The position numbers and the translations under genes are program-made. The notes below the pieces were generated by a model. It was not told the DNA's origin. It was given only the letters and a program-made list of their open reading frames with translations, and made no database searches. Positions 50,516-59,315 of a stretch of 64,000 nucleotides of DNA are shown piece by piece; within the stretch, counting starts at the first letter, position 1, and each line of letters opens with the position of its first letter. The stretch comes from Paenibacillus qinlingensis. Its GTDB lineage: Bacteria > Bacillota > Bacilli > Paenibacillales > NBRC-103111. The stretch is from NCBI RefSeq assembly GCF_013204845.1, contig NZ_JABMKY010000031.1:29408-93407 (forward strand), written 5' to 3'.

Positions 50516-51694
50516 CTATTCCGTTATCAACTTTATTACTCGGTATCCCGCTCTGTCTAGATCATTGCTTTGTTCCTTCGTAACAAGCTGTGTGATAACG
50601 ATACTCACATTCTTGATTTCATCGCTCCGCATTTGCTTCGCTTGTTTCAACGCTTCCTCGCGATGCTCTGCATCGTAGGCGATAAGCACACGAGCTGGTT
50701 GTTCCACTTGTTCTTTACCTGTTACTTCAAGGATTCGATTCGTTTTCAACGCAAATCCTGTAGCTGGAGCTGGACGTCCAAACTGACTCAATAAATTGTC
50801 GTAACGGCCTCCACTGCAGACAGGGAAACCTAGTTCAGCTGCGTAGCCTTCAAACGTCATACCTGTATAGTAGGAGAAATCCCCAATCATTGTTAAATCA
50901 ATCACAACGTGTTCGCTAACACCGTAAGCTTTTAGCACATCCCACACTTCGCATAGATGTCGAATCGCGTCCTGTGCAATTGGATGCTGGGAGACCATAC
51001 GAGCTTGCTCACAGATCTCATCTCCGCCACGAAGCCTTAGCACGCCGTTGAGCTCACGCTCAACATCAGGCGCAAGGGAAAGTGTCTTAATCGCTTCCCG
51101 GTATCCGACATAATCGCGACCGAGTAAATGCTCTTTCAGGGAAAGCTGCGCATCCGTGCGGCCATCCAATGTTTCTTGGAATAACCCGTTCAGAAAACCT
51201 ACATGACCAAGCGCAATCTTGAACTTCTCGACACCAGCTGCCTGTAGCGAAGCAATCGCTAGCGCCACAACTTCGGCATCCGCTTCCGATGTAGCATCAC
51301 CGATTAACTCAACGCCAGTTTGATAGAACTCTGAATCTCTGCCCGCTTCTTCTTCAATGGAACGAAAAACATTCGAATGATAAGAAAGACGGAGTGGAAA
51401 CTCTTGTTCTTTCAGAAGCGAAGAAGCTACTCGCGCGATAGGCGCCGTTAATTCCGAACGCAACACGAGTGTTTTCCCCTTGCGGTCAAGCAGCTTGAAC
51501 AGCTTCTTATCCTCTGTCGAGCTTGCTACACCAACTGTATCGTAATATTCAAGTGTAGGTGTAATAATCTGGTTGTAACCCCAGCGTTCCATACAAGCCA
51601 GTACACGGAATTCTATATTTCTGAGTTTCGCAACCGCATCCGGCAAATAATCTTTCGCGCCTAACGGTTTTTCAAATACTTTTGGCTTCGACAC
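50516..51694 (-). CDS. hisZ: ATP phosphoribosyltransferase regulatory subunit
   Basis: A histidyl-tRNA-synthetase-like protein of 392 residues that activates and feedback-regulates short HisG. Class II motifs are visible (FEKPLGAKDYLPDAVAKL, RSELTAPIARV, EAGRDSEFYQTGVELIG, TGFALKTNRILE) but no anticodon-binding domain follows. GTG 51694 has AGAGGTGA upstream. First gene of the his operon. Confidence 0.94.
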   Translation of the reverse strand: MSKPKVFEKPLGAKDYLPDAVAKLRNIEFRVLACMERWGYNQIITPTLEYYDTVGVASSTEDKKLFKLLDRKGKTLVLRSELTAPIARVASSLLKEQEFPLRLSYHSNVFRSIEEEAGRDSEFYQTGVELIGDATSEADAEVVALAIASLQAAGVEKFKIALGHVGFLNGLFQETLDGRTDAQLSLKEHLLGRDYVGYREAIKTLSLAPDVERELNGVLRLRGGDEICEQARMVSQHPIAQDAIRHLCEVWDVLKAYGVSEHVVIDLTMIGDFSYYTGMTFEGYAAELGFPVCSGGRYDNLLSQFGRPAPATGFALKTNRILEVTGKEQVEQPARVLIAYDAEHREEALKQAKQMRSDEIKNVSIVITQLVTKEQSNDLDRAGYRVIKLITE

Positions 51695-51805
51695 CGTCTC
51701 ACCTCTATAAGTAGGAGTATAATCAGTTATTTTCAATTTATTGTTTTTCAATTACTTTATCGCGTTAACGTGCTACCATACTACCAAAATAAAGAATGTA
51801 CGGCT

Positions 51806-51834
51806 ATTTTAACACGTATCTCTAGGACCGTCAA
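51806..51834 (-). promoter_or_regulatory. promoter of the his operon
   Basis: TTGACG (51834-51829), 17 bases, TAAAAT (51811-51806) on the minus strand, about 110 bases before hisZ. No T-box specifier or antiterminator sequence was seen in the leader. Confidence 0.75.
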
Positions 51835-52304
51835 TCGTCTACGCCTTGTTCAGCGCTTTAAGAATGGCATATAAACCCACTCTGCGTCAACTGTTCCACT
51901 ACCTCCTTCAATGAGAAAACTGCCAGGGAGATTTATGGGGCGCGTTGAGGCGACGATGCGTGCCGGCAGTCTAACCTTAACTCGCAACTGCTCAACAATC
52001 GCATATACCGCGCCATCGAGTACAATCCCCACCCTAACTGGAAAACCTCCAGTTAATGCGGAATCAACGCTTTTTAGCGATTAGATGGATTTTCTACATC
52101 TATTTCCACCGAAAGTAGCTCGCCGAGCTCAATTAGCTGAAATTAAGAACAGAAAATCCATCTATTTACTTTAACCGCTGGAATCCTGTCTATTTAGATG
52201 TATATAATCCAGTTATTTGCCTTCCCTCTTAGGTAGCTAGAAGTCTTCAGCCAACCTACGGATTCATGGTGCGCGTTGGGACACCGAGGAATTTCCCCCC
52301 AATA
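51835..52304. repeat. gene-free region with inverted repeat and likely dispersed repeat
   Basis: About 470 bases without a gene I can support. AGATGGATTTTCT (52084-52096) is repeated inverted as AGAAAATCCATCT (52153-52165), and several AAAATCC/CCAGTTA-like words recur on both sides. The look is that of a short non-coding dispersed repeat. Confidence 0.35.
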
Positions 52305-52334
52305 AGAAAAGGCATGCTGCGGCGGCAGCATGCC
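52305..52334 (-). terminator. terminator of the Gly-rich protein gene
   Basis: GGCATGCTGC pairs perfectly with GCAGCATGCC on the minus strand, followed by TTTTCTTATT. Confidence 0.9.
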
Positions 52335-52353
52335 CTCTTTAAATCAAATCTGA

Positions 52354-53394
52354 TTAATCTTCCTCTACAGGTCCATTCGGTGTTTTACCTCCACCATTAG
52401 GTGACTGCAATTGACCACCATTTGGAGCTTTGTTTCCATTTATGCCGTTACCATTTCCGTTGCCGTTTGGCGACTGTAATTGTCCATTTCCATTTCCGTT
52501 GCCATTTCCATTCGGCGCTTGTCCGTTTTGCCCGTTACCATTTCCATTTCCGTTGCCATTCGGAGCTGGTGTTGCTCCGCCGTTCGGCGCTGGCGTTTGG
52601 CCGCCATTTGGTACGGGCTTTGGTCCACCATTAGGTCCTGGTGCTTGAGTCGCACTCGGTCCTTGACCTTGGCTTCCTCCGTTACCGCCACCTTCGAACT
52701 TACCGCCGCCAGTGCCGTTACCAGCACCTTGACCTTTGCCTCCGCCGGTGCCTCCACTGCCACCTTGGCCTTTGCCTCCGCCGGTGCCTCCACCGCCGCC
52801 TTGGCCTTTGCCTCCACCGCCGCCTTCGCCTTTGCCTCCGCCGGTGCCTCCACCGCCGCCTTCGCCTTTGCCTCCGCCAGTGCCTCCACCGCCACCTTGG
52901 CCTCCGCCTCCGCCAGTGCCTCCACCGCCGCCTTGGCCCTCGCCTTCGCCAGTACCTCCACCACCGCCTTGGCCTTTGCCTCCGCCGGCGCCTCCACTAC
53001 CGCTTTGGCCCTTACCTCGACCTTTACCGCCGCCTTGCCCCTGGCCTACACCCTTAAGCTTCATATAGCTATAGGTAATGGACTCGAGCGTGCGATTATC
53101 AACGGCGCCGGTTATCGGCAGCCCGTGTTTTTTCTGAAAATACTTTACTCCTTGCACAGTTGCATTATCGTAGTAACCGTTAATATCACCAGAATAGCTT
53201 CCCAGTGATTTCAGCATCCCTTGGATTACGAACACATCGGGTCCGTTCGCTTCCTTGCCTACAGCCAAGCTCGTGGTTGGCAAGGATAACATCAGCATAA
53301 AGGCTAATATCACTACACCTACATGCTTTCCTATCGACCATTCAAAGTTACCTTTTATCACTTTTGTGTTTTTACTACGATTCCAATGCTGCAC
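52354..53394 (-). CDS. secreted peptidoglycan-binding protein with Gly-rich repeats
   Basis: A 346-residue protein. An N-terminal hydrophobic segment (about 22-44, cleavage after SLAV possible) directs export. Residues about 50-110 are a peptidoglycan-binding domain (VIQGMLKSLGSYSGDINGYY, then VKYFQKKHGLPITGAVD). The rest is a low-complexity region: 12-residue units of the type GQGGGGGTGGGK, then Asn-Gly repeats, then an acidic end. The units come from 36-base tandem repeats at about 52720-53040. GTG 53394 has GGAAGGTG upstream. Probably a wall- or spore-associated protein. Confidence 0.8.
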   Translation of the reverse strand: MQHWNRSKNTKVIKGNFEWSIGKHVGVVILAFMLMLSLPTTSLAVGKEANGPDVFVIQGMLKSLGSYSGDINGYYDNATVQGVKYFQKKHGLPITGAVDNRTLESITYSYMKLKGVGQGQGGGKGRGKGQSGSGGAGGGKGQGGGGGTGEGEGQGGGGGTGGGGGQGGGGGTGGGKGEGGGGGTGGGKGEGGGGGKGQGGGGGTGGGKGQGGSGGTGGGKGQGAGNGTGGGKFEGGGNGGSQGQGPSATQAPGPNGGPKPVPNGGQTPAPNGGATPAPNGNGNGNGNGQNGQAPNGNGNGNGNGQLQSPNGNGNGNGINGNKAPNGGQLQSPNGGGKTPNGPVEED

Positions 53395-53522
53395 TTCATC
53401 GACACCTTCCCTTAACCTATAATTTCACTGCGTCTTTACTATTCCCAATATGTCACTTTTATTAGTCGCTTTCTTGAGATTCTATATTCACAAATTGAAG
53501 GCTTCGTTTTCCTCATTACAAT

Positions 53523-53558
53523 AAAAAAAGGACCCAACATCACAACGATGTTGAGTCC
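53523..53558 (-). terminator. terminator after the acyltransferase gene
   Basis: GGACTCAACATC and GATGTTGGGTCC pair on the minus strand with one mismatch, followed by seven T. Confidence 0.92.
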
Positions 53559-53579
53559 CACTACATTGTAGTTCTTGTA

Positions 53580-54068
53580 CTAAGCACTGCCCGACCGAAT
53601 AACCTGCATCGGATTACCTGCTACGAAGCTATTTGGAGCTACGTCCTTATGGACGACAGATCCCGCGCCAATAATCGCATAATCCCCAATCGTCACTCCG
53701 GGCAAAATTGTCGTATTCGCCCCCACCATCACATGAGATCCAATGCGTACATCACCTAACCGATATTCCTTTGTCAAATACTCATGAGCCAGGATCGTCG
53801 TATTATAGCCAATGATTGTATTGCTCCCAATGTAGATCCGCTCTGGGAAAAACACATCTACCATCACCATCAAGGCAAATGCTGAGTGCTCTCCAACCGT
53901 CATTCCAAGAACATGACGATAGATCCAGTTTTTCAACCGCAACGATGGCGAATAACGGGTGATTTGAATGAAAACGAAATTTCGCATCGCCTTCCACTTA
54001 CTCACCGTTTGGTATATTTGCCATAACGCATTGGGGCCATCTACGGGATACTTCTCAGTCTGCCTCAA
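53580..54068 (-). CDS. hexapeptide-repeat acyltransferase
   Basis: A 162-residue left-handed beta-helix acyltransferase. Hexapeptide repeats are clear from about residue 70 (IYIGSNTIIGYNTTI, VRIGSHVMVGANTTILPGV, IGDYAIIGAGSVV), with the conserved AGNPMQVI end. It corresponds to the yvoF position downstream of ppaX in Bacillus. TTG 54068 overlaps the ppaX stop by four bases. Acceptor unknown. Confidence 0.88.
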   Translation of the reverse strand: MRQTEKYPVDGPNALWQIYQTVSKWKAMRNFVFIQITRYSPSLRLKNWIYRHVLGMTVGEHSAFALMVMVDVFFPERIYIGSNTIIGYNTTILAHEYLTKEYRLGDVRIGSHVMVGANTTILPGVTIGDYAIIGAGSVVHKDVAPNSFVAGNPMQVIRSGSA

Positions 54069-54724
54069 TCAACTTTCACTTCCGACGATATCCCAACTAA
54101 CGGCAACAGATCAAACATATCATCAACAATATGGTCTGGGTTGTACTGCTCCAAATAAGAGCGCCCCTTCCAGGACCAGGACACACCAACAGATGTAACT
54201 CCTGCATTTTGAGCAGCCTCAATATCATAATGACTATCGCCTACCATCATCGCTTCATCAGGTGAGCTACCTAGCTCTTTAAGCGCTGCAAAGATACCCT
54301 CGGGACTCGGTTTTGGTTCTTTTACATCATCCACTGTTACAATAGCGCTGACGTAAGAGTCTAATCCGCAAAGTTTGAGACCCATCAACGTGGTAAGTCT
54401 GATTTTACTCGTCACGATACCGATTTTGATACCTTTTTCATGAAGCTTCGCCATTACCGTACGCACGTTCGGGAACTCCTGCACAAGCTCATCATGTTTA
54501 GCAAGATTAAATGTACGATACTTCGTAATGAGCGCTTCAACTTCTTTCTTACCTGTAAAAAACTCCATTTGCTCCACTAGCGGGCGCCCCATATTCGGAA
54601 TAATAAGCTCCCGACTAATAGGTTCCGGTGTTTCGCCATCCAAGCTATGCAAGAACGATTGTACAATTAACTCATTCGTGTCTACAATCGTGCCATCCAA
54701 ATCAAATAGTACGGTTTGAATCAT
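54065..54724 (-). CDS. ppaX: pyrophosphatase PpaX (HAD family)
   Basis: Hydrolyses pyrophosphate, including that released by HprK when it dephosphorylates HPr-Ser-P. The 219-residue HAD protein has FDLDGTIVDT with the nucleophilic Asp near residue 9, SKIR and VGDSHYDIEAAQNAG. ATG 54724 follows AAAGGAG by seven bases and overlaps the lgt end by 23 bases. The neighbours hprK and lgt support the identification. Confidence 0.9.
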   Translation of the reverse strand: MIQTVLFDLDGTIVDTNELIVQSFLHSLDGETPEPISRELIIPNMGRPLVEQMEFFTGKKEVEALITKYRTFNLAKHDELVQEFPNVRTVMAKLHEKGIKIGIVTSKIRLTTLMGLKLCGLDSYVSAIVTVDDVKEPKPSPEGIFAALKELGSSPDEAMMVGDSHYDIEAAQNAGVTSVGVSWSWKGRSYLEQYNPDHIVDDMFDLLPLVGISSEVKVD

Positions 54725-55676
54725 AGTTAACTCCTTTATCTGTCTCTTCTTCATTCACTACTTTGTTTTTATCCAGCGCCAGCGAAGATACAATCGGATC
54801 CGAGTAATGCTCTTTGGCATAACCCTTTTTCCTTCTAATGGTAATCATGGTCACAGCCGCAATGACAATCAGCAGTGCAAGCAATTGGGAGAATCGAATA
54901 TTCCCTCCATATGTTAGTACGCCAGGTTCAAACACGACTTTCATAGGTGACCATAAAGCATTCATCAAAGATGCTAACCAACCTGGTCCCGTGATATCCA
55001 AGCTGTCGGTACGGATTCCTTCAATGAAGAAACGACCGATCGAATACCAGATGAAATAACTTAGAAACAGCTCTCCCGCCCTTAAAAACGGCCTACGACG
55101 AAGGACGAACAAGACAAGCAGACCTACAAAGCTCCATATGGATTCATAGAGAAACGCAGGGTGGTAGAAAGTCCCCTCGATATTCATTTGATTCACGATA
55201 AAATTCGGTAAATGCAGGCTATCTCGCAGAAACGACTCTTCTACAGGACCACCGTGAGCTTCCTGATTCATGAAATTGCCCCAACGACCAATCGCTTGTC
55301 CAACAATCAGACCCGGCGCAAGAATATCAGCAATTCGAAAAAAGTTGTATCCTTTGGCCCGAATATAGAATGAAGTACCGATAATAGCCCCGATCAGAGC
55401 GCCATATATGGCAATCCCGCCGTGCCATATCATGAATACTTCCCATAAGTTATCCTTATAGTCTGCCCACTGGAAAGCCACATAATAAATTCTTGCCCCA
55501 ATAATGGCAGAAGGAACCCCTATTAATAATAAATCCATAAAGAAGTCAGGTACGATTTTGAAACGTTTCCCTTCCCTGATAGCCAACATTAAACCGATTA
55601 ATGCGGCCGTTCCTAAAATAATGCCATACCATCGGACATGAATCGGCCCGAGGGAGAATGCAACACTTTCTAACAT
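54702..55676 (-). CDS. lgt: prolipoprotein diacylglyceryl transferase
   Basis: Membrane enzyme that attaches diacylglycerol to the lipobox Cys of lipoproteins. The 324-residue protein has about seven hydrophobic segments, the HGG motif in MIWHGGIAIYGALIGAI and the signature GRWGNFMNQEAHGG. The C-terminus is extended by about 40 hydrophilic residues compared with short homologues. It lies between hprK and ppaX, as in Bacillus. Confidence 0.96.
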   Translation of the reverse strand: MLESVAFSLGPIHVRWYGIILGTAALIGLMLAIREGKRFKIVPDFFMDLLLIGVPSAIIGARIYYVAFQWADYKDNLWEVFMIWHGGIAIYGALIGAIIGTSFYIRAKGYNFFRIADILAPGLIVGQAIGRWGNFMNQEAHGGPVEESFLRDSLHLPNFIVNQMNIEGTFYHPAFLYESIWSFVGLLVLFVLRRRPFLRAGELFLSYFIWYSIGRFFIEGIRTDSLDITGPGWLASLMNALWSPMKVVFEPGVLTYGGNIRFSQLLALLIVIAAVTMITIRRKKGYAKEHYSDPIVSSLALDKNKVVNEEETDKGVNYDSNRTI

Positions 55677-55714
55677 AGTTTCACTCCCTTAGTTTATGAG
55701 CTTTTCAACAACGG

Positions 55715-56656
55715 TCAATCAAAATCCTCAAAATCTTCATTCAACGATTCCGTCAGCTTATTCGTAAACTGCAGTGCCGCGTTATACCCCATCCGCTTTA
55801 AGCGATAATTCATCGCAGCAACTTCAACAATGACCGCTAAATTTCGGCCTGGTCTTACAGGTATCGTAACTAGAGGCAGATCTGTATCAATAATCCGCGT
55901 GAGCTCCTCATCTAAGCCCAAGCGATCATATTGTTTCTCTTGCTGCCAGTTCTCCAATTTCACAACAACCGATATCTTCTTCACATTACGAATCGCGCCT
56001 GCGCCGAATAATGTCATGACATTGATGATACCTACGCCGCGGATCTCAAGTAAATGACGAATCAACTCCGGGGCATTACCGGTTAATACTTTATCGCCAT
56101 TTTGCCTAATTTCTACCGCATCATCCGCAATCAGGCGATGCCCCCGTTTCACAAGCTCGAGCGCAGTTTCACTTTTCCCGATCCCGCTGCTACCGGTAAT
56201 CAACATGCCTACACCGTAGACATCAACAAGTACACCATGGATCGTTGTACTGGGAGCAAGCTTATTTTCAAGAAAGCCAGTTAATCGACTTGCAAAAATC
56301 GTCGTTGATAGCTGCGTTCTTAGCACTGCCAGATCACGCTTAGTCGCCTCTTCGAGCAATTCAACGGGAACATCCAGTCCTCGCGTTACAATAATACAAG
56401 GTGTTTCCTCAGAGGCACACAGCTGTTCAACCCGATTTCTCCGAACACCCGTCGTCAACATCTCTATAAACGTAATCTCTGTTTTACCCAACATCTGAAT
56501 TCGCTCTTTGGGATGGTAATTGAAATATCCAGCCATTTCAAGACCAGGGCGATATAAGTCACCCGTAGTAATCGGACGCTTCAGTCCACCCTCTCCTGCT
56601 AACACTTCCATATGTAGCTGTTCCATCATTTCGGAAACCTTTACCTTTTTGGCCAT
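55715..56656 (-). CDS. hprK: HPr kinase/phosphorylase
   Basis: Phosphorylates Ser46 of HPr/Crh with ATP or pyrophosphate and reverses it, controlling catabolite repression. The 313-residue protein has Walker A GSSGIGKSETALEL at about 154-167, DDAVEIRQ, and the family signature LEIRGVGIINVMTLFGAGA. Length is normal. First gene of hprK-lgt-ppaX-acyltransferase. Confidence 0.97.
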   Translation of the reverse strand: MAKKVKVSEMMEQLHMEVLAGEGGLKRPITTGDLYRPGLEMAGYFNYHPKERIQMLGKTEITFIEMLTTGVRRNRVEQLCASEETPCIIVTRGLDVPVELLEEATKRDLAVLRTQLSTTIFASRLTGFLENKLAPSTTIHGVLVDVYGVGMLITGSSGIGKSETALELVKRGHRLIADDAVEIRQNGDKVLTGNAPELIRHLLEIRGVGIINVMTLFGAGAIRNVKKISVVVKLENWQQEKQYDRLGLDEELTRIIDTDLPLVTIPVRPGRNLAVIVEVAAMNYRLKRMGYNAALQFTNKLTESLNEDFEDFD

Positions 56657-56785
56657 TGTCCTAACTCCTCCGAATTTGCTTATGTACCATATGCTTTCCC
56701 TTGTTGCACGCAGGCTTCCAATAGTTTCATCGTAATGGAATACCTAATTGAAATCAACTATTGTGTTCATGAACCTCAAAATAAA

Positions 56786-56811
56786 CAAAAAAACCAGCCG
56801 ATAACGGCTGG
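56786..56811 (-). terminator. terminator after the sugar ABC ATPase gene
   Basis: CCAGCCG pairs with CGGCTGG across TTAT on the minus strand and is followed by seven T. Confidence 0.92.
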
Positions 56812-56826
56812 CCTTTCAGTACAATC

Positions 56827-57957
56827 TTATAGGTTTGGGTTAACCAAAATGGAAAGTGTTGATTCTTTATCGAAGAAATGAACTTTGTTCATATCTAGTG
56901 CCAATTTAACGTTAGTACCTTCTTTGATTCCGGAACGACCGTCAACACGAGCGATTACTGTGTTAGCGCCGATACCGTTCAAGTACAAGTACATTTCGTG
57001 ACCCAGGTTCTCAGTCAATTCAACGTTAACGTTGAATACTGTGTTCGGGGAAGCTTCCAAGAATACTGGCTCTTCGTGAATATCTTCTGGACGAACTCCC
57101 AGAATCACTTCTTTGCCAACGAATCCTTTGTCTTTAAGAACTTGTGCTTTACCAGCTGGAACTTCAACGTTGACAGTACCTGCTTTGAAGAATACACCGC
57201 CGCCTTCAGATGCCAATGTTCCGGACATGAAGTTCATGGATGGAGATCCGATGAAACCAGCAACGAACATGTTCACTGGGAAGTTGTAGATTTCTTCTGG
57301 TGTAGCTGCTTGTTGAATAATACCTTTATCCATAACAACGATACGATCGCCCATTGTCATTGCTTCGATTTGGTCATGCGTTACGTAGATCGTTGTAACA
57401 CCAAGACGTTTTGTAAGTTTTGTGATTTCCGCACGCATTTGTACACGAAGTTTCGCATCCAAGTTGGAAAGCGGCTCATCCATTAAGAATACTTGTGGCT
57501 CACGAACGATCGCACGACCCAAGGCAACACGTTGACGTTGACCACCGGAAAGAGCTTTTGGCTTACGATCGAGCAAGTGAACGATATCTAGAATTTTCGC
57601 TGCTTCGCGAACGCGAGCATCGATATCAGCTTTTTTGAATTTACGAAGTTTCAATCCGAATGCCATGTTTTGATAAACAGTCATATGCGGATAAAGAGCG
57701 TAGGATTGGAATACCATCGCGATATCGCGATCTTTTGGAGCTACGTCATTTACAAGGCGGTCTCCGATGTAAAGTTCACCTTCAGTGATTTCCTCTAAAC
57801 CTGCGATCATACGAAGAGTTGTGGATTTTCCGCAACCGGATGCACCAACAAGAACTACGAACTCTTTGTCAGCAACTTCAAGATGGAAATCTTTAACTGT
57901 TGATTCTTCTGCACCAGAATATCTTTTAACGATATGATTTAAACGTACGCCTGCCAT
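56827..57957 (-). CDS. msmX: ABC transporter ATPase for carbohydrate import (MsmX/UgpC type)
   Basis: A 376-residue ATP-binding subunit that energises sugar importers. Walker A GASGCGKST is at residues 38-46, the Q loop VFQSYALYPHMTVYQNM and signature ALSGGQRQRVALGRAI follow, then Walker B VFLMDEPLSNLDAK. A C-terminal MOI/TOBE domain (about 235-376) is typical of the maltose/multiple-sugar class. No permease or binding protein genes are adjacent, which fits a shared ATPase such as MsmX. Symbol given on that basis. Confidence 0.9.
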   Translation of the reverse strand: MAGVRLNHIVKRYSGAEESTVKDFHLEVADKEFVVLVGASGCGKSTTLRMIAGLEEITEGELYIGDRLVNDVAPKDRDIAMVFQSYALYPHMTVYQNMAFGLKLRKFKKADIDARVREAAKILDIVHLLDRKPKALSGGQRQRVALGRAIVREPQVFLMDEPLSNLDAKLRVQMRAEITKLTKRLGVTTIYVTHDQIEAMTMGDRIVVMDKGIIQQAATPEEIYNFPVNMFVAGFIGSPSMNFMSGTLASEGGGVFFKAGTVNVEVPAGKAQVLKDKGFVGKEVILGVRPEDIHEEPVFLEASPNTVFNVNVELTENLGHEMYLYLNGIGANTVIARVDGRSGIKEGTNVKLALDMNKVHFFDKESTLSILVNPNL

Positions 57958-58069
57958 GATTTCATTCCCCCTACAATTTATCGTTCAAATGCTTTATTTA
58001 TCAACATTTCTATATACACATCTTACCCTACAAGCGGCGGACTGACTATGCACAATCCCTACAAAAAAA

Positions 58070-59185
58070 TCACTTTCTTTTCGTTACTTTGTACAATAGC
58101 AAGGCCAGACGTACCAAAACCGCATGATTAAACGTTCTAACATCCAGCCCCGTCTCGTTCTTGAACTTGTCCAACCGATAAAGCAGCGTATTACGATGAA
58201 TATAAAGCTTCTTCGCGGTTTCACTGACATTACAGTCTAGTGTAAAGAAATGCTCCAGTGTCGTTACTGTCTCACTATCCAGCACATGATCCGTGCCGCG
58301 GAGCACCTGCTCGAGGAAATCTGTCTTCTCCTCTTCCTCTATAAGGTGTAACAGCTTCTCAAGGCGAAGCTCCCAACGCAGATGAATAAAGCTGCCTACA
58401 TGGAATGATCGGCCCAACATAATGGTTTCACGCAGCTTAAGCACAGTGGCAAACATCGATTTCGCCGGCTTCACTGGGAAATCGATGGCTAGATGGCATT
58501 CGCCTACCCATTCATTTGCCAACATCTCATACAAGCCTGAGCCTAGTGCATCAAGAGTTTGCTCAACACTTTCTTCCTCGTCCCCATCGCGCTCTTCGCT
58601 GCCGCTAGTAATAAGGACCTCTGGCGCTAGGATTAACCACTCTTTTTCCAGTAAAGGAATCAGAATAATCTCCGCTTCAAAAAAAGATTCCAACAGCTTC
58701 TTAAGTTCCGTATAGGATACACGCTGGTTCTGAGGATAGTCCCCATATAACAAGAGAGGGATTTTAGTTGAATACAACGATGACTGTGAAGCAAGCGCAT
58801 CAGGAAGCTCCGCATGGCCTGTACCGCGTTCCATTTGCTGCAGCAGCCAATCTCTTAATTGATTCGACTTCCTCTCATCTTCAGACAGGTAGGAGCCAAA
58901 TTGCTTCTTCTCTACAGTTTGTTTAGATTCGATCGTAAGTTCGACGAGTTTGCGTTCGGATACAGTCAACTTACTCCCGTCCATCTTCAGAACACGGACC
59001 TCTTTGTGATCCTGTGAAATGAAGAACAGGACTTCTTCTCCCCGAATCACACTACGACAAAACGCTTCTTCACGCTCTCCCTGATCCTCCACAAGCTGGT
59101 GCCATTCGGAATCCGGTATCAGGCTTATCTGTATTGGCGACTGTAAAACCGCTTCCAATCGCTCTTTGACATGCTCCCAAATCAT
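58070..59185 (-). CDS. PucR/CdaR-type transcriptional regulator
   Basis: A 371-residue regulator. The C-terminal 50 residues carry the PucR-type HTH (SETAKKLYIHRNTLLYRLDK, then GLDVRTFNHAVLVRLALLL). The upstream 310 residues have no recognised sensor motif; a GGDEF-like or GAF-like fold is possible. The gene is monocistronic between msmX and the NlpC/P60 gene. Its regulon cannot be inferred. Confidence 0.85.
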   Translation of the reverse strand: MIWEHVKERLEAVLQSPIQISLIPDSEWHQLVEDQGEREEAFCRSVIRGEEVLFFISQDHKEVRVLKMDGSKLTVSERKLVELTIESKQTVEKKQFGSYLSEDERKSNQLRDWLLQQMERGTGHAELPDALASQSSLYSTKIPLLLYGDYPQNQRVSYTELKKLLESFFEAEIILIPLLEKEWLILAPEVLITSGSEERDGDEEESVEQTLDALGSGLYEMLANEWVGECHLAIDFPVKPAKSMFATVLKLRETIMLGRSFHVGSFIHLRWELRLEKLLHLIEEEEKTDFLEQVLRGTDHVLDSETVTTLEHFFTLDCNVSETAKKLYIHRNTLLYRLDKFKNETGLDVRTFNHAVLVRLALLLYKVTKRK

Positions 59186-59267
59186 CTGCCTTCACTCCTT
59201 ATTGCCTATAGCATCTTCTTTATTTATCTCTCTATTGTACCATATGTAGGCCCATTCCTGTGAATCG

Positions 59268-59306
59268 AAAGGAACCCTCCTGTCATAACTGACAAGAAGG
59301 TCCTTT
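59268..59306 (-). terminator. terminator after the NlpC/P60 gene
   Basis: A long stem pairs AAAGGA-TCTTGTCA with TGACAGGA-TCCTTT (minus strand, a few mismatches) across GTTA. It lies just after the stop. Confidence 0.75.
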
Positions 59307-59315
59307 GTATAAATA

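Noticed and set aside
51695..51805. T-box riboswitch before hisZ
   Set aside because: The leader is only about 110 bases and lacks the conserved T-box sequence and an antiterminator/terminator pair.
51850..52032. 60-codon minus-strand frame upstream of the his promoter
   Set aside because: No ribosome site, no recognisable protein features, and it lies in repeat-like DNA.
52480..53208. Open frames antisense to the Gly-rich protein, and a possible CRISPR-like array
   Set aside because: The repeats are in-frame codons for Gly-rich units without spacers; the antisense Pro/Ser/Ala frames are a by-product.
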